Of a DNA stretch of 42,757 nucleotides, positions 1 to 6,327 are shown piece after piece. Each line of letters begins with the position of its first letter. Position 1 is the stretch's first letter. Made by a program: the position numbers and the translations under genes. The DNA is from Sulfurovum sp. FS08-3 (GTDB lineage: Bacteria; Campylobacterota; Campylobacteria; Campylobacterales; Sulfurovaceae). The notes beneath the pieces are model-generated. The model saw only the letters and a program-made list of their open reading frames with translations, had not been told where the DNA came from and did not search any database. The DNA is taken from NCBI GenBank assembly GCA_000830175.1, contig JQIS01000004.1, positions 1 through 42,757 on the forward strand, written 5' to 3'.

Positions 1-52
1 TCCTACTAATATGTTTAAAAAGTGATAAATCTGTCATTTTTAGACTTTTTTG

Positions 53-124
53 GCGGGACTAAAGTCTCGCTTCCGAAGTTTTCCCATGTTATTTCACACT
101 CTCGGGAGAGGTGGAACGAGAAAG
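53..124 (+). repeat. Dispersed hairpin repeat, copy A
   Basis: The copy starts with a small hairpin (arms 53-60 and 63-70, loop AA, one G-T wobble), then CTTCC, a short spacer, TTATTTCACACTCTC at about 89-103, and a second G+C-rich stem GGGAGAGGTGGAACGAG at about 104-120. The same module order recurs in inverted orientation at the far end of the window (42676-42757), and the second stem alone recurs at 1193-1230, 1363-1400 and 9350-9389. It lies upstream of the first gene's promoter. Function is unknown; it could be a terminator of a gene to the left or a non-autonomous mobile repeat. Confidence 0.7.
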
Positions 125-152
125 CTTTGCTTTGTTGCAATGTAAAATTTGT

Positions 153-158
153 TATAAT
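153..158 (+). promoter_or_regulatory. Putative -10 box of the first gene
   Basis: A perfect TATAAT preceded by TTTG lies 27 bases before the ATG at 185, followed by an AAAAGGA ribosome binding site at 172-178. No convincing -35 box is seen, which is normal for sigma-70 promoters of Campylobacterota. Confidence 0.6.
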
Positions 159-184
159 ATTTAAAACAATTAAAAGGATTTACC

Positions 185-1153
185 ATGAGAATATTTATAA
201 GTTTACTCCTTTCGTTTGCTATACTTCATGCTTATGATTTTAATACCTCACGACTTGCAACATCGAGTGTCTCAAAATGGCAAGATGCAGATAGTCAGAT
301 ACAACACTTTATCATCCAAAACGACAAGGTTTTCAAGGAGAAGTTTTTTCCTCTATTCAATCAACCTTTTAGCATTGTGAGCGAAGAGGAGAAAGCAAAG
401 TTCCAAATCCCAAAACTCAACTACACACGTGAGGATATAAGGGTAGTGATGACCTATACAAAATATTTGATTGATCAAAACAGAACAGAGGAGATACCTG
501 AAATCTATGTGAACGTTATCGATGGCATCAACCGTGCCAATAGTGGCAATTCGGTCATAACCCTTGTTTTTAAAATTGTAATCAATAATCTTACACTTAA
601 GTCACTTGAATACGACATAGCCTATCTTAAGCAAGAAGAAAAAGCTAAACTTTTATCCAAAACACCAAGGCTTTTTGAGCTAAGCTTAGCAGAGTTTGAT
701 GCAACTTTGGAACGCAGTATAAAAGCTCTTGTTGGAGAGTATCAATCTATCTTGTTAATTGATATGTTTCCCAAAGAGAGGGCTGAAAAAATTGGTACCG
801 CACTCGAACAAAAGATGTTGAATGTTTATCATAAGTCCATTGAATTAAAAGAGGCTAAAGAACGAGAAGGGTTTGTACAAAAATATAAAAGTGATGCAAA
901 AAGCTTTTTGGAAAAATATACAGCTGAGGTAAACTACCTCAAACGAACGATAGCCCAATATTATAACGATACGGAATCACTCAAAGAGTTAAATCAAACG
1001 CAAATAACTACTCTAGGAAACGTAAGCAATGAGGTTATTGTTGATATGTTTTTTTATACTCAATTTTGGATAAATTTTATGGAAACACGAGAAGATTGTG
1101 CAAAGGTTATTGAACTTAATCAAAAAATGATTAAAGCATTGAGGCATCAATAG
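185..1153 (+). CDS. Exported protein of unknown function
   Basis: I do not recognise this 322-residue protein. It begins with a short classical signal peptide (MRIF followed by the hydrophobic run ISLLLSFAILHA, likely cut near residue 16), so it is probably periplasmic or a surface protein. The mature part is hydrophilic, mostly helical in character and rich in Lys/Glu, with a probable coiled-coil stretch at about residues 210-270. It has no lipobox cysteine, no further membrane segment and no catalytic motif that I can name. The ATG at 185 has an AAAAGGA ribosome binding site and a TATAAT at 153-158, so it looks like a single-gene unit. It converges on comEC, and hairpins at 1178-1226 probably end transcription. 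The coding call is firm from length and translation signals; the role is open. Confidence 0.8.
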   Translation: MRIFISLLLSFAILHAYDFNTSRLATSSVSKWQDADSQIQHFIIQNDKVFKEKFFPLFNQPFSIVSEEEKAKFQIPKLNYTREDIRVVMTYTKYLIDQNRTEEIPEIYVNVIDGINRANSGNSVITLVFKIVINNLTLKSLEYDIAYLKQEEKAKLLSKTPRLFELSLAEFDATLERSIKALVGEYQSILLIDMFPKERAEKIGTALEQKMLNVYHKSIELKEAKEREGFVQKYKSDAKSFLEKYTAEVNYLKRTIAQYYNDTESLKELNQTQITTLGNVSNEVIVDMFFYTQFWINFMETREDCAKVIELNQKMIKALRHQ

Positions 1154-1177
1154 CAGTGCAAAAATAAGCGTTTCATT

Positions 1178-1201
1178 GAGAGAAAATTGGATATTTCTCT
1201 C
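1178..1201 (+). terminator. Hairpin after the first gene
   Basis: Perfect 8-bp arms GAGAGAAA (1178-1185) and TTTCTCTC (1194-1201) lie 25 bases after the stop codon at 1151-1153. The tail is not a clean T-run, so this is a probable rather than certain terminator. It abuts the stronger hairpin of repeat copy B. Confidence 0.5.
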
Positions 1202-1230
1202 GTTTCACCTCTCCCGAGGTGGAACGCATA
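1193..1230 (-). repeat. Dispersed hairpin repeat, copy B
   Basis: Bases 1201-1226 form an 11-bp stem (CGTTTCACCTC with GAGGTGGAACG, one T-G pair) around a TCCC loop. The reverse complement of the copy matches copy C (1363-1400) at roughly nine of ten positions, so B and C form a 37-bp inverted repeat around about 130 bp. It sits between two convergent genes, a place that suits a two-way terminator. Confidence 0.7.
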
Positions 1231-1362
1231 CATAAACCAATCTTACTAAAATATCCAAATAGGAAAAGCAATATATAAAATATACGAACCCAATACATTT
1301 ACCTCTCCAAAGGTGAAAATAAGCTATATTCATCATAGAGGTTTTGGTAGGTTGTTTTAGTT

Positions 1363-1400
1363 TCGTATGCATTCCACCCTGGGAGAGGTGAAATGAGAAA
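1363..1400 (+). repeat. Dispersed hairpin repeat, copy C
   Basis: This is the inverted partner of copy B. Its own stem pairs CATTCCACC (1370-1378) with GGTGAAATG (1387-1395), with one mismatch. It lies just beyond the comEC stop codon and probably acts in ending comEC transcription. Whether 1193-1400 is one mobile unit cannot be settled from a single locus. Confidence 0.65.
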
Positions 1401-1408
1401 AAAACAGC

Positions 1409-2680
1409 CTAAAGAGGTACATAGAGACTCAAAGCATACACAATCGAAACACCCACTAGAGCATAAAAGCTCAATCGACTCCAAATGGATGCAATGCTAA
1501 GCGTAATGTAGAGAACAAAGCTTTGAATATCCAAACCCATAGTGTAATTTTGTGCCTCTCCGAGCTTAAAAAAACCCAAAAGATACTCATCGAGTAGCCC
1601 ACCTATGCCTACAAGATGCAACGCAATCGACAAGGGGTAAAAAAAGGTAAAAAGGGTGCTGCTCAGAGGTGAACTCAACTGATAGAGCGATGTAGCATCA
1701 AAAAAGAGATGCGTAATAGGCAACATAAAAAGATAGATAGCGATAGGAAAAAGCACAAAGAGCAACATTTTAGGGTGAATCGTTTGAGTATGGTAGCTTA
1801 ACAAATAGATATAAAAAACGCCACTAATGGATAGCCACAAAGCCAAAGAGACGATAAGTTTGGGAAAGAGTGCCACAAGCATAAGCGTCACCGTCGCCAA
1901 AAACGCAAAGCTAAGTAGCTCAAATCCTAGTACCAACGATATCCAACCCACCACAAGCATCGCATAGGAACGTAGCAAAGAGGGTGGCATATCGACAAAG
2001 TAGGTATAGACTCCCAAAGCTATCAAAACTCCCAAACCAATATCAACAAAGGCGTTGCGATAGGGAAAATAGCGTCGATGCAACGGATGGTAGGGCAACC
2101 ACAAGACAAAAAAGAGTACTGCCGATAAAATGGAGAGATGCAAACCGCTTAGGGCGATGAGATGGCTAATGCCTAGTGTGGCAACTTGAGTGCGAAACTC
2201 TTTGGATAGCGGTGTGGCTAAAAAGATGGCGTTGTAAAACTCCGCCAAGGTAGGATGAGTGTGTTGTGCTTCAATCGCCTTTTGAATTGATTGTTTGGTG
2301 CGATTGGGAGGTTTACTTAGCCTCTCTTTTACAAATCCTTCGACATAAAAACTCCCTAAATAGTGAGCAAAAGTGATGGTGCTATTGGGAAAAATTTGAA
2401 TACGCACCCGTTTGTCTTTGAAATCGTAATCGTGGGCGTTCAAAAAAAGTGTAAGATTCTCTTGCGTGTGCAATTTCAAAATCTTGTAGTAACCACTTTG
2501 CGACTCCTTGGGAAACTCTTGCACTACATCGGCGTAGGTGTAATAAAAGGGTTTGGCAATAAAGGCTCGATACTCCTGATAATAAAACCCCAAACGCACC
2601 CCAATAATCACCAAAAACACCCCCACAAACACCAAAAACTCCCGATAATCCAAAAAAAGAGGCGGTTTTTCGAGTTTCAT
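1409..2680 (-). CDS. comEC: ComEC/Rec2-family DNA uptake channel protein
   Basis: This is an inner-membrane protein for carrying single-stranded DNA into the cytoplasm during natural transformation. The 423 residues hold an N-terminal membrane segment (about 14-33), a soluble region to about 160, then the ComEC competence domain with the signature HLIALSGLHLS at 173-183 and many hydrophobic helices to the end. The C-terminal metallo-beta-lactamase nuclease domain of Gram-positive ComEC is absent, as is usual in Campylobacterota. The start ATG at 2680 has only a weak ribosome binding site and lies 9 bases after the stop of the HNH gene, so the gene is probably read through from the genes upstream. 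In Helicobacter pylori comEC directly follows dnaB; here two defence-like genes lie between them. The ComEA-like protein at 27963 may serve the same uptake system. Confidence 0.88.
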   Translation of the reverse strand: MKLEKPPLFLDYREFLVFVGVFLVIIGVRLGFYYQEYRAFIAKPFYYTYADVVQEFPKESQSGYYKILKLHTQENLTLFLNAHDYDFKDKRVRIQIFPNSTITFAHYLGSFYVEGFVKERLSKPPNRTKQSIQKAIEAQHTHPTLAEFYNAIFLATPLSKEFRTQVATLGISHLIALSGLHLSILSAVLFFVLWLPYHPLHRRYFPYRNAFVDIGLGVLIALGVYTYFVDMPPSLLRSYAMLVVGWISLVLGFELLSFAFLATVTLMLVALFPKLIVSLALWLSISGVFYIYLLSYHTQTIHPKMLLFVLFPIAIYLFMLPITHLFFDATSLYQLSSPLSSTLFTFFYPLSIALHLVGIGGLLDEYLLGFFKLGEAQNYTMGLDIQSFVLYITLSIASIWSRLSFYALVGVSIVYALSLYVPL

Positions 2681-2689
2681 CGGTACAAT

Positions 2690-3379
2690 CTACTGCTTGT
2701 TGGCTACTTGAAGTTGTGTTAGAGTCATATTCCATGCGGTTATATATTGATGAGGCTTTACTTCAAAACCCATTTCATACCTATCACTCCACTCATTTAG
2801 TTGTCTTTGTCTTAGACTATCTATACAATTTAACCCTAAAATATCTATCATTTTTTGAATCTTTTTTTGTTTATCAATAGATAAGTTTTTATTTGGACTG
2901 AAAATATAAATATCCATATCTTTATTTGTGTCATCTTTTATCCAAGATAAACATTTATAAGGGTCATAATCATTACTATCAGGTTTTAATATACCTTCAA
3001 TAATTTCTTGTCTACCTTTTATCCTACAATTTACATGGGTTGCAACAACAAAGAGATTATCCCATAAAAACGCATTTTTAGACTTTAGACTCTTATTAAA
3101 GTGATCAATATCACCTTGAATCTTATCTTTTTCTAATCTTTCTAAATTTTTATACTTTTCATTGTCCCAATTGTTTTCGGCAATAAAGATTGGTTCACAA
3201 AGCATCTGTTCAGTATATGCGCATAGACCTTTTTGACAATATAAAAGACTCATTTTCATATCTGTATAATAGTCTCTTTTATATTTACTCTCATAGGGTT
3301 CATGTTCATCTTTTTTGAATTTTTGAACTGAATGTTTATAATTTTGAGAGAGTATGGTACTCTTATCTATTTTTCTCAT
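2690..3379 (-). CDS. HNH endonuclease-like protein, PtuB-like partner of an AAA ATPase
   Basis: This 229-residue protein resembles the HNH proteins (TIGR02646/PtuB type) that pair with ABC/AAA ATPases in Septu defence and some retron systems. Visible elements are a cysteine pair in YCQKGLCAYTE (Cys48, Cys53), the Asp-His step GDIDHFNKS (Asp92, His93), WDN at 106-108 and HVNC at 115-118 followed by KG, in the order of an HNH fold. The family's role is nucleic-acid cleavage controlled by the ATPase; target and trigger here are unknown. Its ATG at 3379 overlaps the ATPase stop by four bases, so the two are translationally coupled. The coding sequence is very A+T rich (20% G+C in the line 2881-2940), unlike dnaB and comEC. 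No reverse transcriptase or retron RNA is seen, which favours a stand-alone Septu-like pair. Confidence 0.75.
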   Translation of the reverse strand: MRKIDKSTILSQNYKHSVQKFKKDEHEPYESKYKRDYYTDMKMSLLYCQKGLCAYTEQMLCEPIFIAENNWDNEKYKNLERLEKDKIQGDIDHFNKSLKSKNAFLWDNLFVVATHVNCRIKGRQEIIEGILKPDSNDYDPYKCLSWIKDDTNKDMDIYIFSPNKNLSIDKQKKIQKMIDILGLNCIDSLRQRQLNEWSDRYEMGFEVKPHQYITAWNMTLTQLQVANKQ

Positions 3380-4764
3380 TGATTATAGATTCCCAATTTT
3401 TTACCCAAATTTTGTAACTTTTTAAATAATTCTTCTTTTTTTTCTATATCCTCTATATTTTTTATCTCTTCTTTTAAAATATTAAATTCTATTAGTGCAT
3501 TTTCTCTAAAGTCTGAATTTGAACTACTCTTTATATCAAAAATATCGGTCAAAATCCCCGTCCATGTAAGCATACGAGGGTCTAGCGTGTAATTATCTAT
3601 ATGGTCAATATCCCCTTCAAAATATTTCTCTCTATAGACTTGATTATTTTTATCAAACTTTAGCTCCACAACTTCCCACGGCTCAAAACTGGATGCGATA
3701 AGTGGAGAATGGGTGGCAAAAATCACCTGATTATTCTCCCCTACTTCCATATAAAGCTCTGTAAGTTTGCGTTGAATATCGGGATAAAAAGAGTTTTCAG
3801 GTTCATCAATGAGGATAATAGAGTCTTTTGGATTGTGGATTTTGAGGGGGATAAAGGTAGCGATTAAGTTTTTTGTGCCTGTACTTAGATTTTCATATTT
3901 TATAATGTTTTCATTGGATAAGTCTTTGATGGTTAAATCGTTGTAGCTTTTTTGATTAGGGTCAATTTTAGCAAGTTCTAGGTTAAATTTATTCAAAATA
4001 GGGTTTAGTTTATCTGATATTTGTTCAACAACATTCTCATTTTTACTTTCCCACTCTTGCATCTCTTGTTTAAACTCATCTTTACCGTAGTCAGCAATAT
4101 TCAAAAGTTTATTGGATAACCTATCCATATACTTTAAGCGTTCATTATCGTAATTTGCAATTTTTTCTTCTAATAAAAACCAAGCATTTTCATTTAGTAT
4201 AACAAAATTTTCTGATTTTTGAATAAGGTTATATTTATCTTCTATCTTTTTAATTTCCCATTTTAAATGCTTTCTTATGTTTTCATTATCTACCTTTTCC
4301 CATTCTAACTGCTTTCTTTTTTCTTTAATCTTTTCCCATCCTAACTGTGTTTTGCGAGTTTGTTCATCCACTTCTTCTAATAAGAGTTCAGTTCTTTTAT
4401 TCTCAAGTTTTGATAAGAGTTCAGTTCTTTTATTCTCAAGTTTTTCAATTAAATTTTTGTCATTTGGAGAGATTTCAAGGTTTTTAATCTCATTAGAGTT
4501 CTTACAGTTTCTATTGGCATCGGCAAAATACATTTTTTCATTTTTGGTATCATTTTCTTCAATAAAAGTCGTTTTTACTTCCGTTTGAAAGAGTTTATCC
4601 CTAATAACCTCCAACAAATTCGTCTTCCCCGTACCACTCTGCCCAATAATACAGATTTTATCCAATGGCTCACCTGCTTTTTCATGCCCCTCAGGATAGA
4701 TTAAATCAAGTGTTAAATCTTTGAATTGCTTATAATTTTTGAGTTCTATTTTTTTGATTTTCAT
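3376..4764 (-). CDS. ABC/AAA ATPase with coiled-coil insert, PtuA-like
   Basis: This 462-residue SMC/RecF-like ATPase starts with the typical KIELKNYKQF strand, then Walker A GQSGTGKT (41-48), a long charged helical insert (about 100-270), an ABC signature LSTGTK (293-298), Walker B IILIDEPEN (316-324, catalytic Glu321) and a switch histidine in ATHS (His352). The arrangement fits PtuA of Septu and related overcoming-lysogenisation-type ATPases that sense infection and license the partner HNH nuclease. The ATG at 4764 has a GAGGAG ribosome binding site about 9 bases upstream. The coiled coil carries a near-perfect 33-bp tandem duplication (residues 110-131) and three looser repeats centred on Trp143, Trp155 and Trp169. 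The gene is A+T rich and probably acquired. The exact subfamily needs a profile search. Confidence 0.78.
   Translation of the reverse strand: MKIKKIELKNYKQFKDLTLDLIYPEGHEKAGEPLDKICIIGQSGTGKTNLLEVIRDKLFQTEVKTTFIEENDTKNEKMYFADANRNCKNSNEIKNLEISPNDKNLIEKLENKRTELLSKLENKRTELLLEEVDEQTRKTQLGWEKIKEKRKQLEWEKVDNENIRKHLKWEIKKIEDKYNLIQKSENFVILNENAWFLLEEKIANYDNERLKYMDRLSNKLLNIADYGKDEFKQEMQEWESKNENVVEQISDKLNPILNKFNLELAKIDPNQKSYNDLTIKDLSNENIIKYENLSTGTKNLIATFIPLKIHNPKDSIILIDEPENSFYPDIQRKLTELYMEVGENNQVIFATHSPLIASSFEPWEVVELKFDKNNQVYREKYFEGDIDHIDNYTLDPRMLTWTGILTDIFDIKSSSNSDFRENALIEFNILKEEIKNIEDIEKKEELFKKLQNLGKKLGIYNQ
4381..4446 (-). repeat. 33-bp in-frame tandem duplication in the PtuA-like ATPase
   Basis: Units 4381-4413 and 4414-4446 are identical over their first 31 of 33 bases. 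They encode two copies of ENKRTELL plus a linker (residues 110-120 and 121-131) in the coiled-coil insert. The unit length is a multiple of three and equals about three helical turns, so copy-number change would alter arm length without breaking the frame. Confidence 0.9.
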
Positions 4765-4795
4765 AGCGGTTCACTCCTCTTTCAAATTCACTTTA

Positions 4796-4801
4796 ATTGT
4801 A
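4796..4801 (-). promoter_or_regulatory. Possible -10 box for the ATPase/HNH pair
   Basis: TACAAT on the minus strand lies about 31 bases before the ATG at 4764, in the short gap after the dnaB stop codon. It could give the defence pair (and comEC) a promoter separate from dnaB. No -35 box is obvious. Confidence 0.35.
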
Positions 4802-4823
4802 CCTCAATAACCATTACTTAGGG

Positions 4824-6260
4824 TTAAATTGGTGGCATGCTAATCGTCCCTTCACGCATATCGATGCTGTTTTCATCGAAGACAATCTCGTGAGGGGTTG
4901 AGCCGTACATCTTATCGACAAAACGGGTGAAGCGTTTTTGGAAGAGCAAATCAACCGTACCCGTAGGACCGTTTCGCTGTTTGCCGATAATGAGTTCGGT
5001 CTCCTCCTCCTCTTTTCGCTGATACTCGCTCTTGTACTCTTTGCCATCGGCTTTGGCTTTCATCTCTTTCTCTTTCTCTTTGGCTTCACGGTAAACATCG
5101 TCACGGTAAACAAACAAAATAATATCGGCATCTTGCTCAATCGCTCCCGACTCCCTAAGGTCGCTTAGCATGGGGCGTTTGTTGTCACGCGCTTCAAGCC
5201 CACGGTTGAGCTGCGAAAGGGCGATGATGGGCATCTCAAGCTCACGTGCCAACTGTTTAAGCCCCCGTGAAATCTCAGAAATCTCTTGTTGTCTCGACTC
5301 TCGATTGTCACTGCTCATAAGTTGCAAGTAGTCGATAATCGCCATACTAATTTGCGGATTTTGCGATTTGAGCTTTCGCAATTTGCTGCGTACATGGTGG
5401 ATTGTAGCATACCCTCCATCATCGACAAAGAGCCTCTTTTTGCTGATAGAATCCGTTGCATTGGCTAGGCGACTCCACTCATCATCATTGAGATCCCCCA
5501 CACGCAAATTTTGCAACGCAATAGAGGTTTTAGCAGAGAGCATCCGTAGCATCAGTTGTTCTGCGGGCATTTCAAGCGAGAAGATAGCCACTCCCTCATC
5601 ACGCTCAATCGCTTTGAGTGCCATGTTGAGAACTAGGGCTGTTTTGCCCATCGCTGGTCTAGCGGCGACAATGACCAAATCCCCTTTGCCAAATCCGCTG
5701 GTTTTGTCGTTGAGGTTTTTAAATCCCGTATCGACACCGATAAGTTTGGAGTTGCCCAAAGCTTTGAGGCGATTAATATCATCAAGCATTGAGAGGGTAA
5801 TCTCTTGAGCGGCACGAAAATCGTTATTGGTAGAGTTTTGGGTTATCTCGTAGAGCTTTTTTTCCACCAAATTCATCACATCAAGAGCGGGTAAATCATC
5901 CTCCAAAGTGACTTTTTTGATCTCTGTTGCGAGAGTGGCTAGGAGTCTTTTGGTCGATTTGGCTTTGATTTCATCGATGTAAGCGGCGGTATTGGTAATG
6001 GGATTGGAGGAGAGAATATCAAGCATGGCTCTCTCATCAAAGTGCTTCTCTTTTAGGAGTCGCTGACGCAAAAACTCATCATCAATAGGCTTATCTTCGA
6101 TGGAGAGTTGCTCCATGGCTCTAAAAATATGTTGGTGAAAAGGGAGATAAAAATCCTCACTGTTGAGTTTGGCGGCTACCTCTTCGTAGGTGTTGGGGTC
6201 AAAAAGTACCGAAGAGAGTACGGCTCTTTCGATATTGAGATTGTAGAGATTATCTTGCAA
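4824..6260 (-). CDS. dnaB: Replicative DNA helicase DnaB
   Basis: DnaB is the hexameric helicase that unwinds the chromosome at the replication fork in the 5' to 3' direction. The 478-residue length is normal. The N-terminal helical domain (to about 105) and linker are followed by the RecA-like ATPase domain with Walker A ARPAMGKTA (200-208, Lys206), the segment VAIFSLEMP (224-232), Walker B AIIDYLQLM and the downstream SQLNRGLEAR motif. The open reading frame begins with TTG at 6260, preceded by AGGAAA, and the translation MQDNLYNLNIERAVL fits the family start. G+C content is clearly higher than in the genes on either side (58% in the line 5161-5220), marking it as native DNA between two acquired-looking segments. 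A TATGAT on the minus strand near 6308-6313 is a plausible -10 box. Confidence 0.97.
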   Translation of the reverse strand: MQDNLYNLNIERAVLSSVLFDPNTYEEVAAKLNSEDFYLPFHQHIFRAMEQLSIEDKPIDDEFLRQRLLKEKHFDERAMLDILSSNPITNTAAYIDEIKAKSTKRLLATLATEIKKVTLEDDLPALDVMNLVEKKLYEITQNSTNNDFRAAQEITLSMLDDINRLKALGNSKLIGVDTGFKNLNDKTSGFGKGDLVIVAARPAMGKTALVLNMALKAIERDEGVAIFSLEMPAEQLMLRMLSAKTSIALQNLRVGDLNDDEWSRLANATDSISKKRLFVDDGGYATIHHVRSKLRKLKSQNPQISMAIIDYLQLMSSDNRESRQQEISEISRGLKQLARELEMPIIALSQLNRGLEARDNKRPMLSDLRESGAIEQDADIILFVYRDDVYREAKEKEKEMKAKADGKEYKSEYQRKEEEETELIIGKQRNGPTGTVDLLFQKRFTRFVDKMYGSTPHEIVFDENSIDMREGTISMPPI

Positions 6261-6307
6261 AGTATTTCCTAATGTGGGAGTCTATCGTTACATTTTATTC
6301 AAATGGT

Positions 6308-6313
6308 ATCATA
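6308..6313 (-). promoter_or_regulatory. Possible -10 box for dnaB
   Basis: TATGAT on the minus strand, in the gap between the DUF1016 stop codon and the dnaB start, about 48 bases upstream of the TTG. It would give dnaB a promoter independent of the A+T-rich gene before it. No clear -35 box. Confidence 0.35.
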
Positions 6314-6327
6314 TCCAATCTTCTATT

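Noticed and set aside
1299-1484. Short open reading frames over comEC, dnaB, panC and nuo genes on other frames
   Set aside because: They lack ribosome binding sites, show no protein-like patterns and mirror the composition of the real genes they overlap.
2690-4764. Retron or RloC/PrrC anticodon nuclease
   Set aside because: No reverse transcriptase or structured retron RNA is seen, and the nuclease is a separate HNH protein rather than a domain fused to the ATPase.
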